From Pseudomonadota bacterium (lineage in GTDB: Bacteria > Pseudomonadota > Alphaproteobacteria > Sphingomonadales > Sphingomonadaceae), in assembly GCA_023390675.1 (NCBI GenBank), contig JAEWCK010000027.1, positions 1 to 7,165 of the forward strand: 7,165 bases of DNA, in the 5' to 3' direction. Position 1 is the first letter of the stretch; the number at the start of each line of letters is the position of its first letter. Position numbers and translations under genes: made by a program. A model generated the notes under the pieces. It was given only the letters and a program-made list of their open reading frames with translations. It made no database searches and was not told the origin of the DNA. Positions 1 through 6,673 of this stretch are shown in pieces.

Positions 1-1
1 C

Positions 2-808
2 GTCGATACCTATCTCGGCATCCAGGTCGACAAGGGCGCGCGCTTCACCGACTGGAGCCGCCGCCCGCTCGACAAGCGCCAGATCGACTATGCAATCGCC
101 GACGTGACGCATCTCTCGAAGATCTTCCCCAAGATGCTCGAGCGGCTGAAGAAGACCGGGCGCGGCGCGTGGCTCGATCAGGAGATGGAGCGCCTCGCCG
201 ATCCCGAGAACTACCGCAACGATCCGGATCAGGCGTGGCAGCGCGTCCGCGTCTCGAGCCGCAAGGCCGAAGTGCTCGGTCGCCTGAAGGCGCTCGCGCG
301 CTGGCGCGAGCTGGAGGCGCAGGGCAAGGATCTGCCGCGCGGTCGCATCGTCAAGGACGAGACGCTTGCCGACCTCGCCGGCAATCCGCCGCGCAAGCAG
401 AGCGACCTCGGCAAGGTCCGCGGGCTCTCGGCGGCCTGGGCGGGCAACGACATCGGCGGGCGGATGATGGCGGCGCTCGAAGGCGCGACGCCGATGTCGC
501 ACGACGAGCTGCCCCCGCGCGATGATCGCAAGCCCGCGCTCGGCAAGGACGGCGCGCTGGTGGCGGACTTGCTCAAGCTGTTGCTCAAGATCCGCGCCAA
601 GGAGATCAACGTCGCCGCGCGGCTGCTCGCGCGTTCGGACGATCTCGAATCGCTCGCCGCGGGCGTGCGCGAGGGGTTGCCGATCCTCGAAGGCTGGCGC
701 TTCGAGCAGTTCGGCCGCGACGCGCTCAATCTGGTCGAAGGGCAGTTGGGGTTCACCGTCAAGAACGGCAAGCTCAAGATGACTCGCACCGAGGAGCCGT
801 CCGCATGA
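2..808 (+). CDS. rnd: Ribonuclease D, 5'-truncated by window edge
   Basis: 3'-to-5' exoribonuclease of the DEDDy family, which in bacteria trims tRNA precursors and other stable RNAs in the cytoplasm. The frame is open from base 2 and gives 268 residues before the TGA at 806-808. Fragment residues 4-38 carry the strongly conserved stretch LGIQVDKGARFTDWSRRPLD followed by YAIADVTHL. That last piece is the ExoIII motif: Y30 and D34 would be the catalytic Tyr and the last metal-binding Asp. An HRDC domain lies at about residues 77-154 (LKALARWRELEAQGKDLPRG, then VKDETLADLA), and a second helical HRDC-like region runs to the end. By comparison with E. coli RNase D, roughly 120 N-terminal residues with the first catalytic acids lie upstream of the window. 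The ATG-like GTG at 104 is internal, not the start. The stop overlaps the next gene by ATGA. Family assignment is secure. Confidence 0.95.
   Translation, partial: VDTYLGIQVDKGARFTDWSRRPLDKRQIDYAIADVTHLSKIFPKMLERLKKTGRGAWLDQEMERLADPENYRNDPDQAWQRVRVSSRKAEVLGRLKALARWRELEAQGKDLPRGRIVKDETLADLAGNPPRKQSDLGKVRGLSAAWAGNDIGGRMMAALEGATPMSHDELPPRDDRKPALGKDGALVADLLKLLLKIRAKEINVAARLLARSDDLESLAAGVREGLPILEGWRFEQFGRDALNLVEGQLGFTVKNGKLKMTRTEEPSA
791..796 (+). promoter_or_regulatory. Ribosome binding site for the I78-like lipoprotein
   Basis: GAGGAG lies 8 bases before the ATG at 805, inside the last codons of rnd. It fixes the start of the small lipoprotein gene and suggests translation coupled to rnd. Confidence 0.6.
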
Positions 809-1098
809 TTCGATTCGCGCTCGCCCTTCCCTTCGCCGCGCTCGGCCTGGCCGCCTGCGACCCGCCGATGCACACGCAGATGCCCGCGCCTGGGATCGAA
901 TGCGTCGCCGACAAGCTTGACGCCTTGATGGGCGCGACGCGCAGCGCCGATGCGGAAGCCACCGCCAAGCGGCTATCGGGCGCGAACGTCGTGCGCTGGC
1001 TCGAGCCGGGCGCGATCGTGACGATGGAATTCCGCGCGGATCGGTTGAACCTCTACCTCGACGGTGCGGGGAAGATTCGCTCGGCAAAGTGCGGCTGA
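805..1098 (+). CDS. Small lipoprotein, I78 peptidase-inhibitor family-like
   Basis: A 97-residue secreted protein. Residues 1-17 form a lipoprotein signal peptide (one Arg, then a hydrophobic core) ending in the lipobox L15-A16-A17-C18, so C18 should be lipidated and the protein anchored in the envelope. The residue after it is D19, which in E. coli would favour inner-membrane retention; whether that rule holds here is unknown. The mature part resembles the Inhibitor I78 family (PF11720): C33 with ADKLDALMG, then a loop around residues 59-72 (GANVVRWLEPGAIV), TMEFRADRLNLYLD, and a C-terminal KCG with C96. C33 and C96 could form the disulfide known in such inhibitors. The family inhibits serine proteases; the target here cannot be read from sequence. 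The start overlaps the rnd stop by ATGA and has a good ribosome binding site. The family call comes from motif recall, not a search. Confidence 0.8.
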   Translation: MIRFALALPFAALGLAACDPPMHTQMPAPGIECVADKLDALMGATRSADAEATAKRLSGANVVRWLEPGAIVTMEFRADRLNLYLDGAGKIRSAKCG

Positions 1099-1102
1099 TC
1101 CG

Positions 1103-1124
1103 ATCAATCCTCCCCGGAGGTGAT
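1103..1124. terminator. Possible weak bidirectional terminator in convergent gap
   Basis: An inverted repeat fills most of the 30-bp gap between the converging lipoprotein gene and ppx. ATCA (1103-1106) pairs with TGAT (1121-1124), and CCTC(C) pairs with (G)GAGG around a short CC loop, with two unpaired bases (AT) on the left arm. Only a short T run (1127-1129) follows on the plus strand and none on the minus strand, so this is a position-supported guess, not a classical intrinsic terminator. Confidence 0.25.
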
Positions 1125-1128
1125 GATT

Positions 1129-2640
1129 TCAGACTTCCAGCACCGGCTCCCTTTCGAACGCCGCGGCGAGCGCGCGGTGGCGCTTCTCGACGGCTTCGCC
1201 GTAAAGCGGCTCGTCGCCATCCGCGAGGCACAGCGCCAACGTGGCTCGGTCGAGCGCCAGCTTCGAGCGCTTGAGCGGCGCGGCGACGCCGCCGCTGAGC
1301 CTCTGCCCCAGCCGGATCGCCAGCCCCCACAGCCTGGCGCGCCAGAGCAGATCGTCGTCGGCCAGCACCGGCAACGGCAGCGGTGTATCGAGCCCCCCGC
1401 CGAGCGCGGTGTAGAGCGCCTGCGCCATCGCTGCGCGGCCTCGCGAATCGATCGCCACCCAATTGCCGTGCAGTGCCACGTCGAGGCCGCGTTCGGCGCG
1501 GAACTCGGGATTGGCGTGCCAGCCGACATCGGCGAGCAGGCAGGTGGCGTGACGCAGCCGCGCGAGCTCTTCGGGCTCGCCCTTGAACAGCGGGGCGATC
1601 CAGGTGTCGAGCAGGTCCCCCGGACTTGAGCCGGGGTCAGGGAAGCGGCCGAGCCGCTGCCCCTCGTCGCGCGCCGCGGCGATCAGCGGATCCTCACGGC
1701 GCTGCTGCGGCGTCAGCCGGGCGTAGAGCAGCCCTTCGCGCAATCCATAGGCCGATACTACCGTGCCGTTGCTGCCGAGCTGCCTGAGCACTGCAGCGAG
1801 CAGCGCGGTGGCGTCCTCCAGAGTCGCGACGCGGCCGCTCGAAATGTTGGGCACGCCCTTCAACTCGCCGCGCGGGATCGTCGGAATCGCCTTGGCCAGC
1901 TCGGCGACGCGAACGAGCGCAATCGGATACTGATGTGCGATCGGCAGCGGATATTGCGTCAGGTGCATGTCGACCCGCGCAAGCCCGCGCCACGATCCAC
2001 CGACCAGATAGAAGGGCAGCCCCTTCCCCCGTCCCTTCCATCCGGCATCAGCGATCAGCTTCGCAACCTTGCGCTCGAGCGCATCCTTGCCGCGCGCGCG
2101 AATCGCGCCGAGGCGGAGCACGCCGAGGGGGAAAGATATCCGGTCGGTCACCGTGCCCGCGACGACGCGGACCAACTCCAGCGAACCTCCGCCTAGATCG
2201 CCGACGATCCCGTCGGCATCGGGAATCGCCGAGAGCACACCCATGCCCGAGGCGACCGCTTCCTCCTCGCCCGAAAGCAATTCGACATCCAGCCCGAGCT
2301 TGGCCGCGGCGTCGAGCAGCTCGCGGCCGTTGCTCGCATCGCGCACCGCGGCGGTCGCTACCGTGCGCAACTCGCTGACCTGCATCTCGCGCGCCAGTGC
2401 CGCGAAGCGCGCGAGCGCGCCGCGCGCCATCGCCAGACTGCCGGCTTCGATCGCCCCTGTTTCGCCGAGCGACCGGCCGAGCCCGGCCATCACCTTTTCG
2501 TTGAACAGGGTCGCGGGCAGCCGCGCCGCGCCCTGATAGACGACGAGGCGCACCGAATTGGAGCCGATATCGATGATCGCGACGCGCCCTTCCGCGCGCG
2601 CACTCTGCATGCGCGGCTTACGGAAAGGCAGCGTGTTCAT
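1129..2640 (-). CDS. ppx: Exopolyphosphatase (Ppx/GppA family)
   Basis: A 503-residue cytoplasmic enzyme predicted to release orthophosphate from the ends of polyphosphate; the related GppA activity on pppGpp is possible and not excluded. The actin-like ASKHA fold shows in order: phosphate-1 loop IDIGSNSVRLVVY (residues 23-35, D24), ATAAVRDASNG (95-105), the catalytic-glutamate region SGEEEA (123-128), phosphate-2 loop GDLGGGSLEL (147-156), LVGGSWRGLARV (212-223) and AYGLREGLLY (297-306). Residues 315-503 form the extra helical C-terminal region usual in alphaproteobacterial Ppx (LLADVGWHANPEFRAERGLD around 368-387); classical HD metal ligands are not evident. M1 is chosen because its ATG overlaps the ppk stop by ATGA with GAAGG just upstream; M11 is an alternative. 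Residues 333-341 (FPDPGSSPG) are encoded by a palindromic element. Last gene of the unit, directly after the polyphosphate-making enzyme. Confidence 0.93.
   Translation of the reverse strand: MNTLPFRKPRMQSARAEGRVAIIDIGSNSVRLVVYQGAARLPATLFNEKVMAGLGRSLGETGAIEAGSLAMARGALARFAALAREMQVSELRTVATAAVRDASNGRELLDAAAKLGLDVELLSGEEEAVASGMGVLSAIPDADGIVGDLGGGSLELVRVVAGTVTDRISFPLGVLRLGAIRARGKDALERKVAKLIADAGWKGRGKGLPFYLVGGSWRGLARVDMHLTQYPLPIAHQYPIALVRVAELAKAIPTIPRGELKGVPNISSGRVATLEDATALLAAVLRQLGSNGTVVSAYGLREGLLYARLTPQQRREDPLIAAARDEGQRLGRFPDPGSSPGDLLDTWIAPLFKGEPEELARLRHATCLLADVGWHANPEFRAERGLDVALHGNWVAIDSRGRAAMAQALYTALGGGLDTPLPLPVLADDDLLWRARLWGLAIRLGQRLSGGVAAPLKRSKLALDRATLALCLADGDEPLYGEAVEKRHRALAAAFEREPVLEV
1618..1636. 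repeat. Palindromic element inside ppx, resembling an interspersed alphaproteobacterial repeat
   Basis: A perfect 6-bp inverted repeat, CCCCGG-ACTTGAG-CCGGGG on the plus strand, flanked by GTC on the left and TCAGGG on the right. From memory, near-identical palindromes of the CCGGACTTGATCCGG type are dispersed in many copies in sphingomonad and other alphaproteobacterial genomes and, when read through, give peptides such as DPGSSPG. Here it is in frame in ppx and encodes PDPGSSPG at about residues 334-341, at the junction between the catalytic part and the C-terminal region. Only one copy is in this window, so its repeat nature rests on recall. Confidence 0.5.
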
Positions 2641-4817
2641 GCCTTCGCCTTCGCGGCAGCGCGGCGGCGCTTGAGCGACAGCTTGGGCACGGGCTTGCGC
2701 GATTCGAGCGCGGCTCCGCGGCCCGAGAGCGACGGATTGGTCATGAAATAGCGATGGAGGTTGAACGCGCCGTCGCTCGTGTCGGCGCGCACATAGCGGC
2801 CGTCGCTCTGCAGCGCCCAGCTCTGCTCGTTGTCGAGCAGATTGGCGACCATCACCTGGTCGAGGATCTGGTCGTGCACGGTCTTATTGAGGATCGGCAG
2901 CATGAATTCGACGCGGCGATCGAAATTGCGCTGCATCCAGTCGGCGGAGGAGATGAACAGCTTCGCGCCGTCATTGGGCATCGCCTTGCCGCCGCCGAAC
3001 GCCCAGATGCGGCTGTGCTCGAGGAAGCGACCGACGATCGATTTCACGCGGATATTGTCCGACAGCCCGGGCACGCCGGGGCGCAGGCAGCTGATCCCGC
3101 GGACGACGAGATCGATCTCCACGCCCGCGTTGCTCGCCGCGTAGAGCTTGTCGATCACCGGAGGATCGACGAGCGAGTTCATCTTGGCCCAGATCGCGCC
3201 CGGCCGCCCGGCGCGGGCGTGCGCGATCTCGCCGTCGATCAGCTCGACCAGCCGGTTGCGCAGGTCGCGCGGGGAGATGCCGACCAGCTCCAGCCCCACG
3301 GGCTCCACATAGCCGGTTACGTAGTTGAAGATCTGCGCCGCATCGCGCCCGAGCCGCGGATCGGCGGTGAAGAAGCTCAGGTCGGTATAGATGCGTGCGG
3401 TGATCGGATGGTAATTGCCGGTGCCGAAATGGCAGTAGGTGCGAAAGCCGCTGCCCTCGCGCCGCACGACCATCGAAACCTTGGCGTGGGTCTTCCAGTC
3501 GATGAAGCCGTAGACGACCTGCACGCCGGCACGTTCGAGCGCAGTCGCCCAATACAGGTTCTGTTCCTCGTCGAAGCGAGCCTTCAGCTCGACCACCGCC
3601 GTGACCGACTTGCCCGATTCGGCCGCGGCGATCAGCGCATTGATCACTGCCGGCTGCTTTCCCGCGCGATAGAGCGTCTGCTTGATCGCGACGACGTCGG
3701 GGTCGGCGGCCGCCTGTTGGAGGAAGGAGAGGACGACGTCGAACGTTTCGTACGGGTGGTGGACGAGGATGTCCTTGGCCTTGATCGCCGCGAAGCAATC
3801 GCCGCCATATTCGCGGATACGCTCGGGGAAGCGCGCCGAATAGGGCGCAAACTTCAGGTCGGGCCGATCCTCGTCCACCAGGATCGCGAGATCGCCGATG
3901 CCGAGAAAGCCGCCGGTCTCGGTGAGCAGCGCCTCGCTGCCGCCCAGTTCCTCCTTGAGCACGCCTTCGAGCTCGGGGGAGATGCTCTCCTCCATCTCCA
4001 GACGGATCACCCGCCCCCGCCGCCGGCGCTTGATCGCCGAGCGGAATGTCATGACGAGGTCTTCAGCCTCTTCCTCGATCTCGATGTCGCTGTCGCGCAG
4101 GACGCGGAAGGTGGCGGCTCCGAGCACGTCGTAGCCCGGGAAGAGCAGGCGCGAGAAATGCTTGAGCACCGCTTCGACCGCGACATAGCGCGCGGTTTCG
4201 CCCGGAAGGCGAACGAAGCGCCTGAGCGAGACCGGCAGCAGCACCAGCTCGCGGATCGGCTCGCGGTCGGACTTGCGGACCAGGTCGAAGATCACGCTCG
4301 ATCCCTGATTCGGGATGAACGGGAATGGATGCGCAGGATCCAGCGCCTGCGGAGTCAGGATCGGGAAGATCTGCTCGCGGAAATGCTGCTCCAGCCAGGC
4401 TTCGGTCTCGCCTTCGATCGCATCGGCGTCGAGCACGTGAATGCCCGTCTCGGCGAGTTCGGCGCGGATGTCGTTCCACACCGTTTGCTGGTTGTCGGCG
4501 AGGATCTCCGCCTCGGCCGAAATCGCGGCGAGCTGCTGCCCGGGGGTGAGCCCGTCTGCCGAGCGCGCCTCGACGCGCTGGATCTGCTGTCCCATCAGCC
4601 CGGCGACGCGGACCATGAAGAACTCGTCGAAATTGCTTCCCGAGATCGAGAGGAAGCGCAGCCGCTCGAGCAAGGGATGCGCGCGGTTGCACGCTTCCTC
4701 CATCACGCGGCGATTGAAGGCAAGCCAGCTGAGCTCGCGATTGAAGTAACGCTTGTCGTCTTCCGACGCGGTCATGGCCATGCTCTCTCTGGCGCGTTTC
4801 TTCGCTGCCTTGGCCAT
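2637..4817 (-). CDS. ppk: Polyphosphate kinase 1
   Basis: A 726-residue enzyme that reversibly transfers the ATP gamma-phosphate to a growing polyphosphate chain through a phosphohistidine. N-terminal domain: YFNRELSWLAFNRRVMEEA (24-42) and SISGSNFDEFFMVRVAGL (57-74). Head domain: about 120-320, including TPQALDPAHPFPFIPNQGSS (155-174). Two PLD-like catalytic domains follow: IKQTLYR (378-384), ELKARFDEEQN (410-420), THAK with H444, the expected phosphorylated His, then CHFGTGNYHP (462-471), RGISCLRPG (573-581) and RFLEHSRIWAF with H601. The H444-H601 spacing of 157 equals that of E. coli H435-H592. The start is uncertain: ATG 4817 lies 3 bases after the hdaA stop, but M15 (4775) has a better-placed purine run and matches usual PPK1 N-termini (712 residues). 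Both ends are lysine/arginine-rich (KKRAR at 6-10; KLSLKRRRAAAKAKA at the end). It overlaps ppx by ATGA. Confidence 0.97.
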   Translation of the reverse strand: MAKAAKKRARESMAMTASEDDKRYFNRELSWLAFNRRVMEEACNRAHPLLERLRFLSISGSNFDEFFMVRVAGLMGQQIQRVEARSADGLTPGQQLAAISAEAEILADNQQTVWNDIRAELAETGIHVLDADAIEGETEAWLEQHFREQIFPILTPQALDPAHPFPFIPNQGSSVIFDLVRKSDREPIRELVLLPVSLRRFVRLPGETARYVAVEAVLKHFSRLLFPGYDVLGAATFRVLRDSDIEIEEEAEDLVMTFRSAIKRRRRGRVIRLEMEESISPELEGVLKEELGGSEALLTETGGFLGIGDLAILVDEDRPDLKFAPYSARFPERIREYGGDCFAAIKAKDILVHHPYETFDVVLSFLQQAAADPDVVAIKQTLYRAGKQPAVINALIAAAESGKSVTAVVELKARFDEEQNLYWATALERAGVQVVYGFIDWKTHAKVSMVVRREGSGFRTYCHFGTGNYHPITARIYTDLSFFTADPRLGRDAAQIFNYVTGYVEPVGLELVGISPRDLRNRLVELIDGEIAHARAGRPGAIWAKMNSLVDPPVIDKLYAASNAGVEIDLVVRGISCLRPGVPGLSDNIRVKSIVGRFLEHSRIWAFGGGKAMPNDGAKLFISSADWMQRNFDRRVEFMLPILNKTVHDQILDQVMVANLLDNEQSWALQSDGRYVRADTSDGAFNLHRYFMTNPSLSGRGAALESRKPVPKLSLKRRRAAAKAKA
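4783..4790 (-). promoter_or_regulatory. Possible internal ribosome binding site for ppk
   Basis: On the minus strand AGAGAGAG lies 7 bases before the ATG at 4775 (codon 15 of the long ppk reading). No comparable purine run is well placed before the ATG at 4817, so this site argues for the shorter protein. It is a weak Shine-Dalgarno match. Confidence 0.35.
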
Positions 4818-4820
4818 GCG

Positions 4821-5426
4821 CTAATTGTCGTCCGTTTCAGAAATGAGACCGGCTCCGGCGAGTGTGGCGCGAACCGCCGGGATCGACAAGCGCCGCCCCG
4901 CCTCCGTCTCAAGCGCGTCGGCAACGCGCAGGATCGCGATATGGCTGCGCTCGACGCGCTTCGCGATCCACGCGATCACGTCCGGCCTGGCATGGAGCAA
5001 ATGCCGCTCGAATGCGCGCTCGAGCAATTGCGGGAGCAGCGCATCGTCGGGCGGGCCGATCTCGAGCAAGGGCGAGGCAGCGAGGCGCGAGCGGAGATCG
5101 GGCAGCTTGACGTCCCACGCCGGCGGCGCGGCCTCGGCGACGATCAGCAGCGGGCGGCGATCGGCCTGCGCCTGGTTCCAGGCATGGAAGATTTCGGCTT
5201 CCTTCATCCGGTCGGCGTCGTCGAGAATGCGAGCGCCGCTCTTCGCCGCGAAGATGCGTGAGAGCAGGCTGCGTCCCGACTTGCGCGGACCGACGAGCAG
5301 CGCGGACATCACGGGCCATGTCCCCCAATGCTCGAGCTGGTTGACCGCGCGGACGTTCGACTCGCCGACAAGGAATTCCGTCTCGCGCGCTTCGGGAAGC
5401 CCCAGCGGCAGGCGCAGCTGGCTCAT
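4821..5426 (-). CDS. hdaA: HdaA, DnaA-like regulatory inactivator of replication initiation
   Basis: A 201-residue DnaA-paralogous AAA+ protein. HdaA/Hda binds the DNA-loaded beta sliding clamp and stimulates ATP hydrolysis by DnaA, which limits re-initiation. The N-terminus MSQLRLPLGL contains the clamp-binding motif QLRLPL (3-8). Then come a Walker A region LLVGPRKSGRS (43-53), a Walker B-like LDDADR (68-73), a sensor I-like LLIVAEAAPPAW (93-104), and DLRSRL (110-115), whose R114 fits the conserved arginine of this segment. The C-terminal lid contains RVERSHIAILRVADALE (157-173). The Walker A lysine position is arginine (R52) rather than lysine, so nucleotide handling may differ from the canonical type. 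There is no DnaA-type helix-turn-helix DNA-binding domain, as expected for Hda. The ATG overlaps the upstream stop by ATGA; the Shine-Dalgarno is weak, so coupling is likely. It ends 3 bases before the long-form ppk start. Confidence 0.9.
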   Translation of the reverse strand: MSQLRLPLGLPEARETEFLVGESNVRAVNQLEHWGTWPVMSALLVGPRKSGRSLLSRIFAAKSGARILDDADRMKEAEIFHAWNQAQADRRPLLIVAEAAPPAWDVKLPDLRSRLAASPLLEIGPPDDALLPQLLERAFERHLLHARPDVIAWIAKRVERSHIAILRVADALETEAGRRLSIPAVRATLAGAGLISETDDN

Positions 5427-6673
5427 CCGCCGTTCGGGGTCGCCGTGGCAGAGGGGGATGGCGAAGGCGCTGCCTGCGGCCGGCGGATGCGGAGCACGCC
5501 GGGGCCTTCCTGCACTTGCCAGCCGCGCGCGCTGAGCGCCGCGCTCAGCGACTGGAGCGGCCCGTCATAGGCGACGCGCATCACCGAGATGCCGCCGAGC
5601 GCAAGGCTGGTGGTGGTCGCCGAGCGCACGCCCGGCACCCCGCGCAACGAAGCCTCGCCGGCCGTGACTGCGGCGACGTTCGGGGTATCGAACTGGACGC
5701 TGAAGCTCGCGCCGGTCTCGACCGTGGGCGTGGGCGTCGGCGCCGCGGTCTCCTCGCCGGTCGGCTTCTCTTCCTCCGCGGCGGCGACCGGCGGGCGCGT
5801 CGCTAGCAGCCGGTCGGTGTGCAGCACGCCGGCGGCGAGCGCTTCCTGATAGGCTTGGTCGATCCGCTGGACGCCTGCGTCGAGCAGCCCGTCGAGCGCG
5901 TCGCCGTTGGTCACGCGCAGCGCGAAGCTGGCGATCGGCTGGTGATCGGGGCCGTGATTCGCCGCGAAGATGCCGACGATCGGGCCGCCCGGATAGTCGC
6001 GGCGGATCTGCACCTCGGCAACCAGCACGTCGCGCGCGCCATATTGGTCGAGCACGGTGCGCCACCAGTTGCGCCCGCGCCGCTGGACCTGCCCCGCGTT
6101 CACCAGCAGCGAATCGGGGCCGGTGCCGCGGATGCGGACATAGTCGATCGTGCTCCCGCCGCTCCTGAAACGGTTCCACGCGCGCGCCCAGGCGGTGTCG
6201 CGCTCGAAGGTGACGCCGGCGCCGCCGGTGTACATCAGCGGCACGAGCAGCATCGGCGGCGACTGGTTGACTGCGACCGACACGCCGAGGATCGATCCCG
6301 CGCGATTGCGATCGAACAGCACGCCCAATCGCGCGATGTAGCGCGTCGGGCCGATCTGCTCGCGCTCGACGACGATGCCGGTGACGAGCGAATCGAGCGC
6401 CCCGTCCGACATCGAGGAGGATTTGCCGGTGAGCTTGCGCGAGAGCATTTCCCAGCCCTTGCGCTGGGCGAGCCGCCAGCCACCCTGGCGTGCGGCCTCG
6501 GCGTCCTTGCCCTTGACGTCGACCATCACGCCCGAGACTTCGAAGCTTCCCGAGGCGTCGATCGGCACTGCACTGCCGCCCCCGCTTTGCCCTTGCGCAA
6601 CGACGGCGCCCCCCGCTGCGAGCGCGAGCGCGGAGGCAAATCCGATGATGCGGGGGTGGCGGGGCAGACGCAT
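5423..6673 (-). CDS. Exported DUF2066-like protein of unknown function
   Basis: A 416-residue protein of unknown job. Residues 1-26 form a Sec signal peptide (basic MRLPRHPR, hydrophobic GFASALALAAGGAVV, likely cut near AVVAQ or AQGQ), so it should reach the periplasm. Residues 43-150 resemble DUF2066 (PF09839): FEVSGVMVDVKGKDAEAAR, QRKGWEMLSRKL, then VERE..GPTRYIARLGVLFD (102-121) and SPPMLLVPLMYTGG (138-151). Two aromatic-rich stretches follow (around WARAWNRF, 162-169, and WWRTVLDQYG, 203-212). A TP-rich acidic linker (about 298-320) leads to a compact beta-alpha-beta region (323-398) that looks like a ferredoxin/HMA-type fold, then a Pro/Ser/Thr tail. No cysteine occurs anywhere, so metal binding by a CxxC motif is ruled out. 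The ATG at 6673 has AGGA 6 bases upstream. First gene of the minus-strand unit, overlapping hdaA by ATGA. The DUF2066 link is by recall. Confidence 0.75.
   Translation of the reverse strand: MRLPRHPRIIGFASALALAAGGAVVAQGQSGGGSAVPIDASGSFEVSGVMVDVKGKDAEAARQGGWRLAQRKGWEMLSRKLTGKSSSMSDGALDSLVTGIVVEREQIGPTRYIARLGVLFDRNRAGSILGVSVAVNQSPPMLLVPLMYTGGAGVTFERDTAWARAWNRFRSGGSTIDYVRIRGTGPDSLLVNAGQVQRRGRNWWRTVLDQYGARDVLVAEVQIRRDYPGGPIVGIFAANHGPDHQPIASFALRVTNGDALDGLLDAGVQRIDQAYQEALAAGVLHTDRLLATRPPVAAAEEEKPTGEETAAPTPTPTVETGASFSVQFDTPNVAAVTAGEASLRGVPGVRSATTTSLALGGISVMRVAYDGPLQSLSAALSARGWQVQEGPGVLRIRRPQAAPSPSPSATATPNGG

Noticed and set aside
104..106. GTG at 104 as the start of a 234-residue protein.
   Set aside because: Codons upstream in the same frame encode invariant RNase D sequence up to base 2, and this GTG is the Val of the ExoIII motif YAIADVTHL.
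229..873. A 214-codon open frame antisense to rnd and the lipoprotein gene.
   Set aside because: Serine/arginine-rich composition typical of a shadow frame; the plus strand carries a definite RNase D here.
1120..1629. A 169-codon plus-strand frame beginning in the convergent gap.
   Set aside because: It lies antisense to the conserved C-terminal region of Ppx and has no recognisable protein features; the GGAGG before it is the right arm of the gap hairpin.
2754..5261. An 835-codon open frame on the plus strand, antisense to ppk and hdaA.
   Set aside because: It runs through two clear genes on the other strand. Its translation is low-complexity, rich in R, A, D and E, with no recognisable motif, and is what high-GC codon bias produces in an antisense frame.
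5700..5780. A tandem repeat or phase-variable tract in the TP-rich linker of the DUF2066-like gene.
   Set aside because: The TPTPTP codons come from only a few short, imperfect hexamer-like units; such Pro/Thr linkers are common between domains and show no long uniform run.
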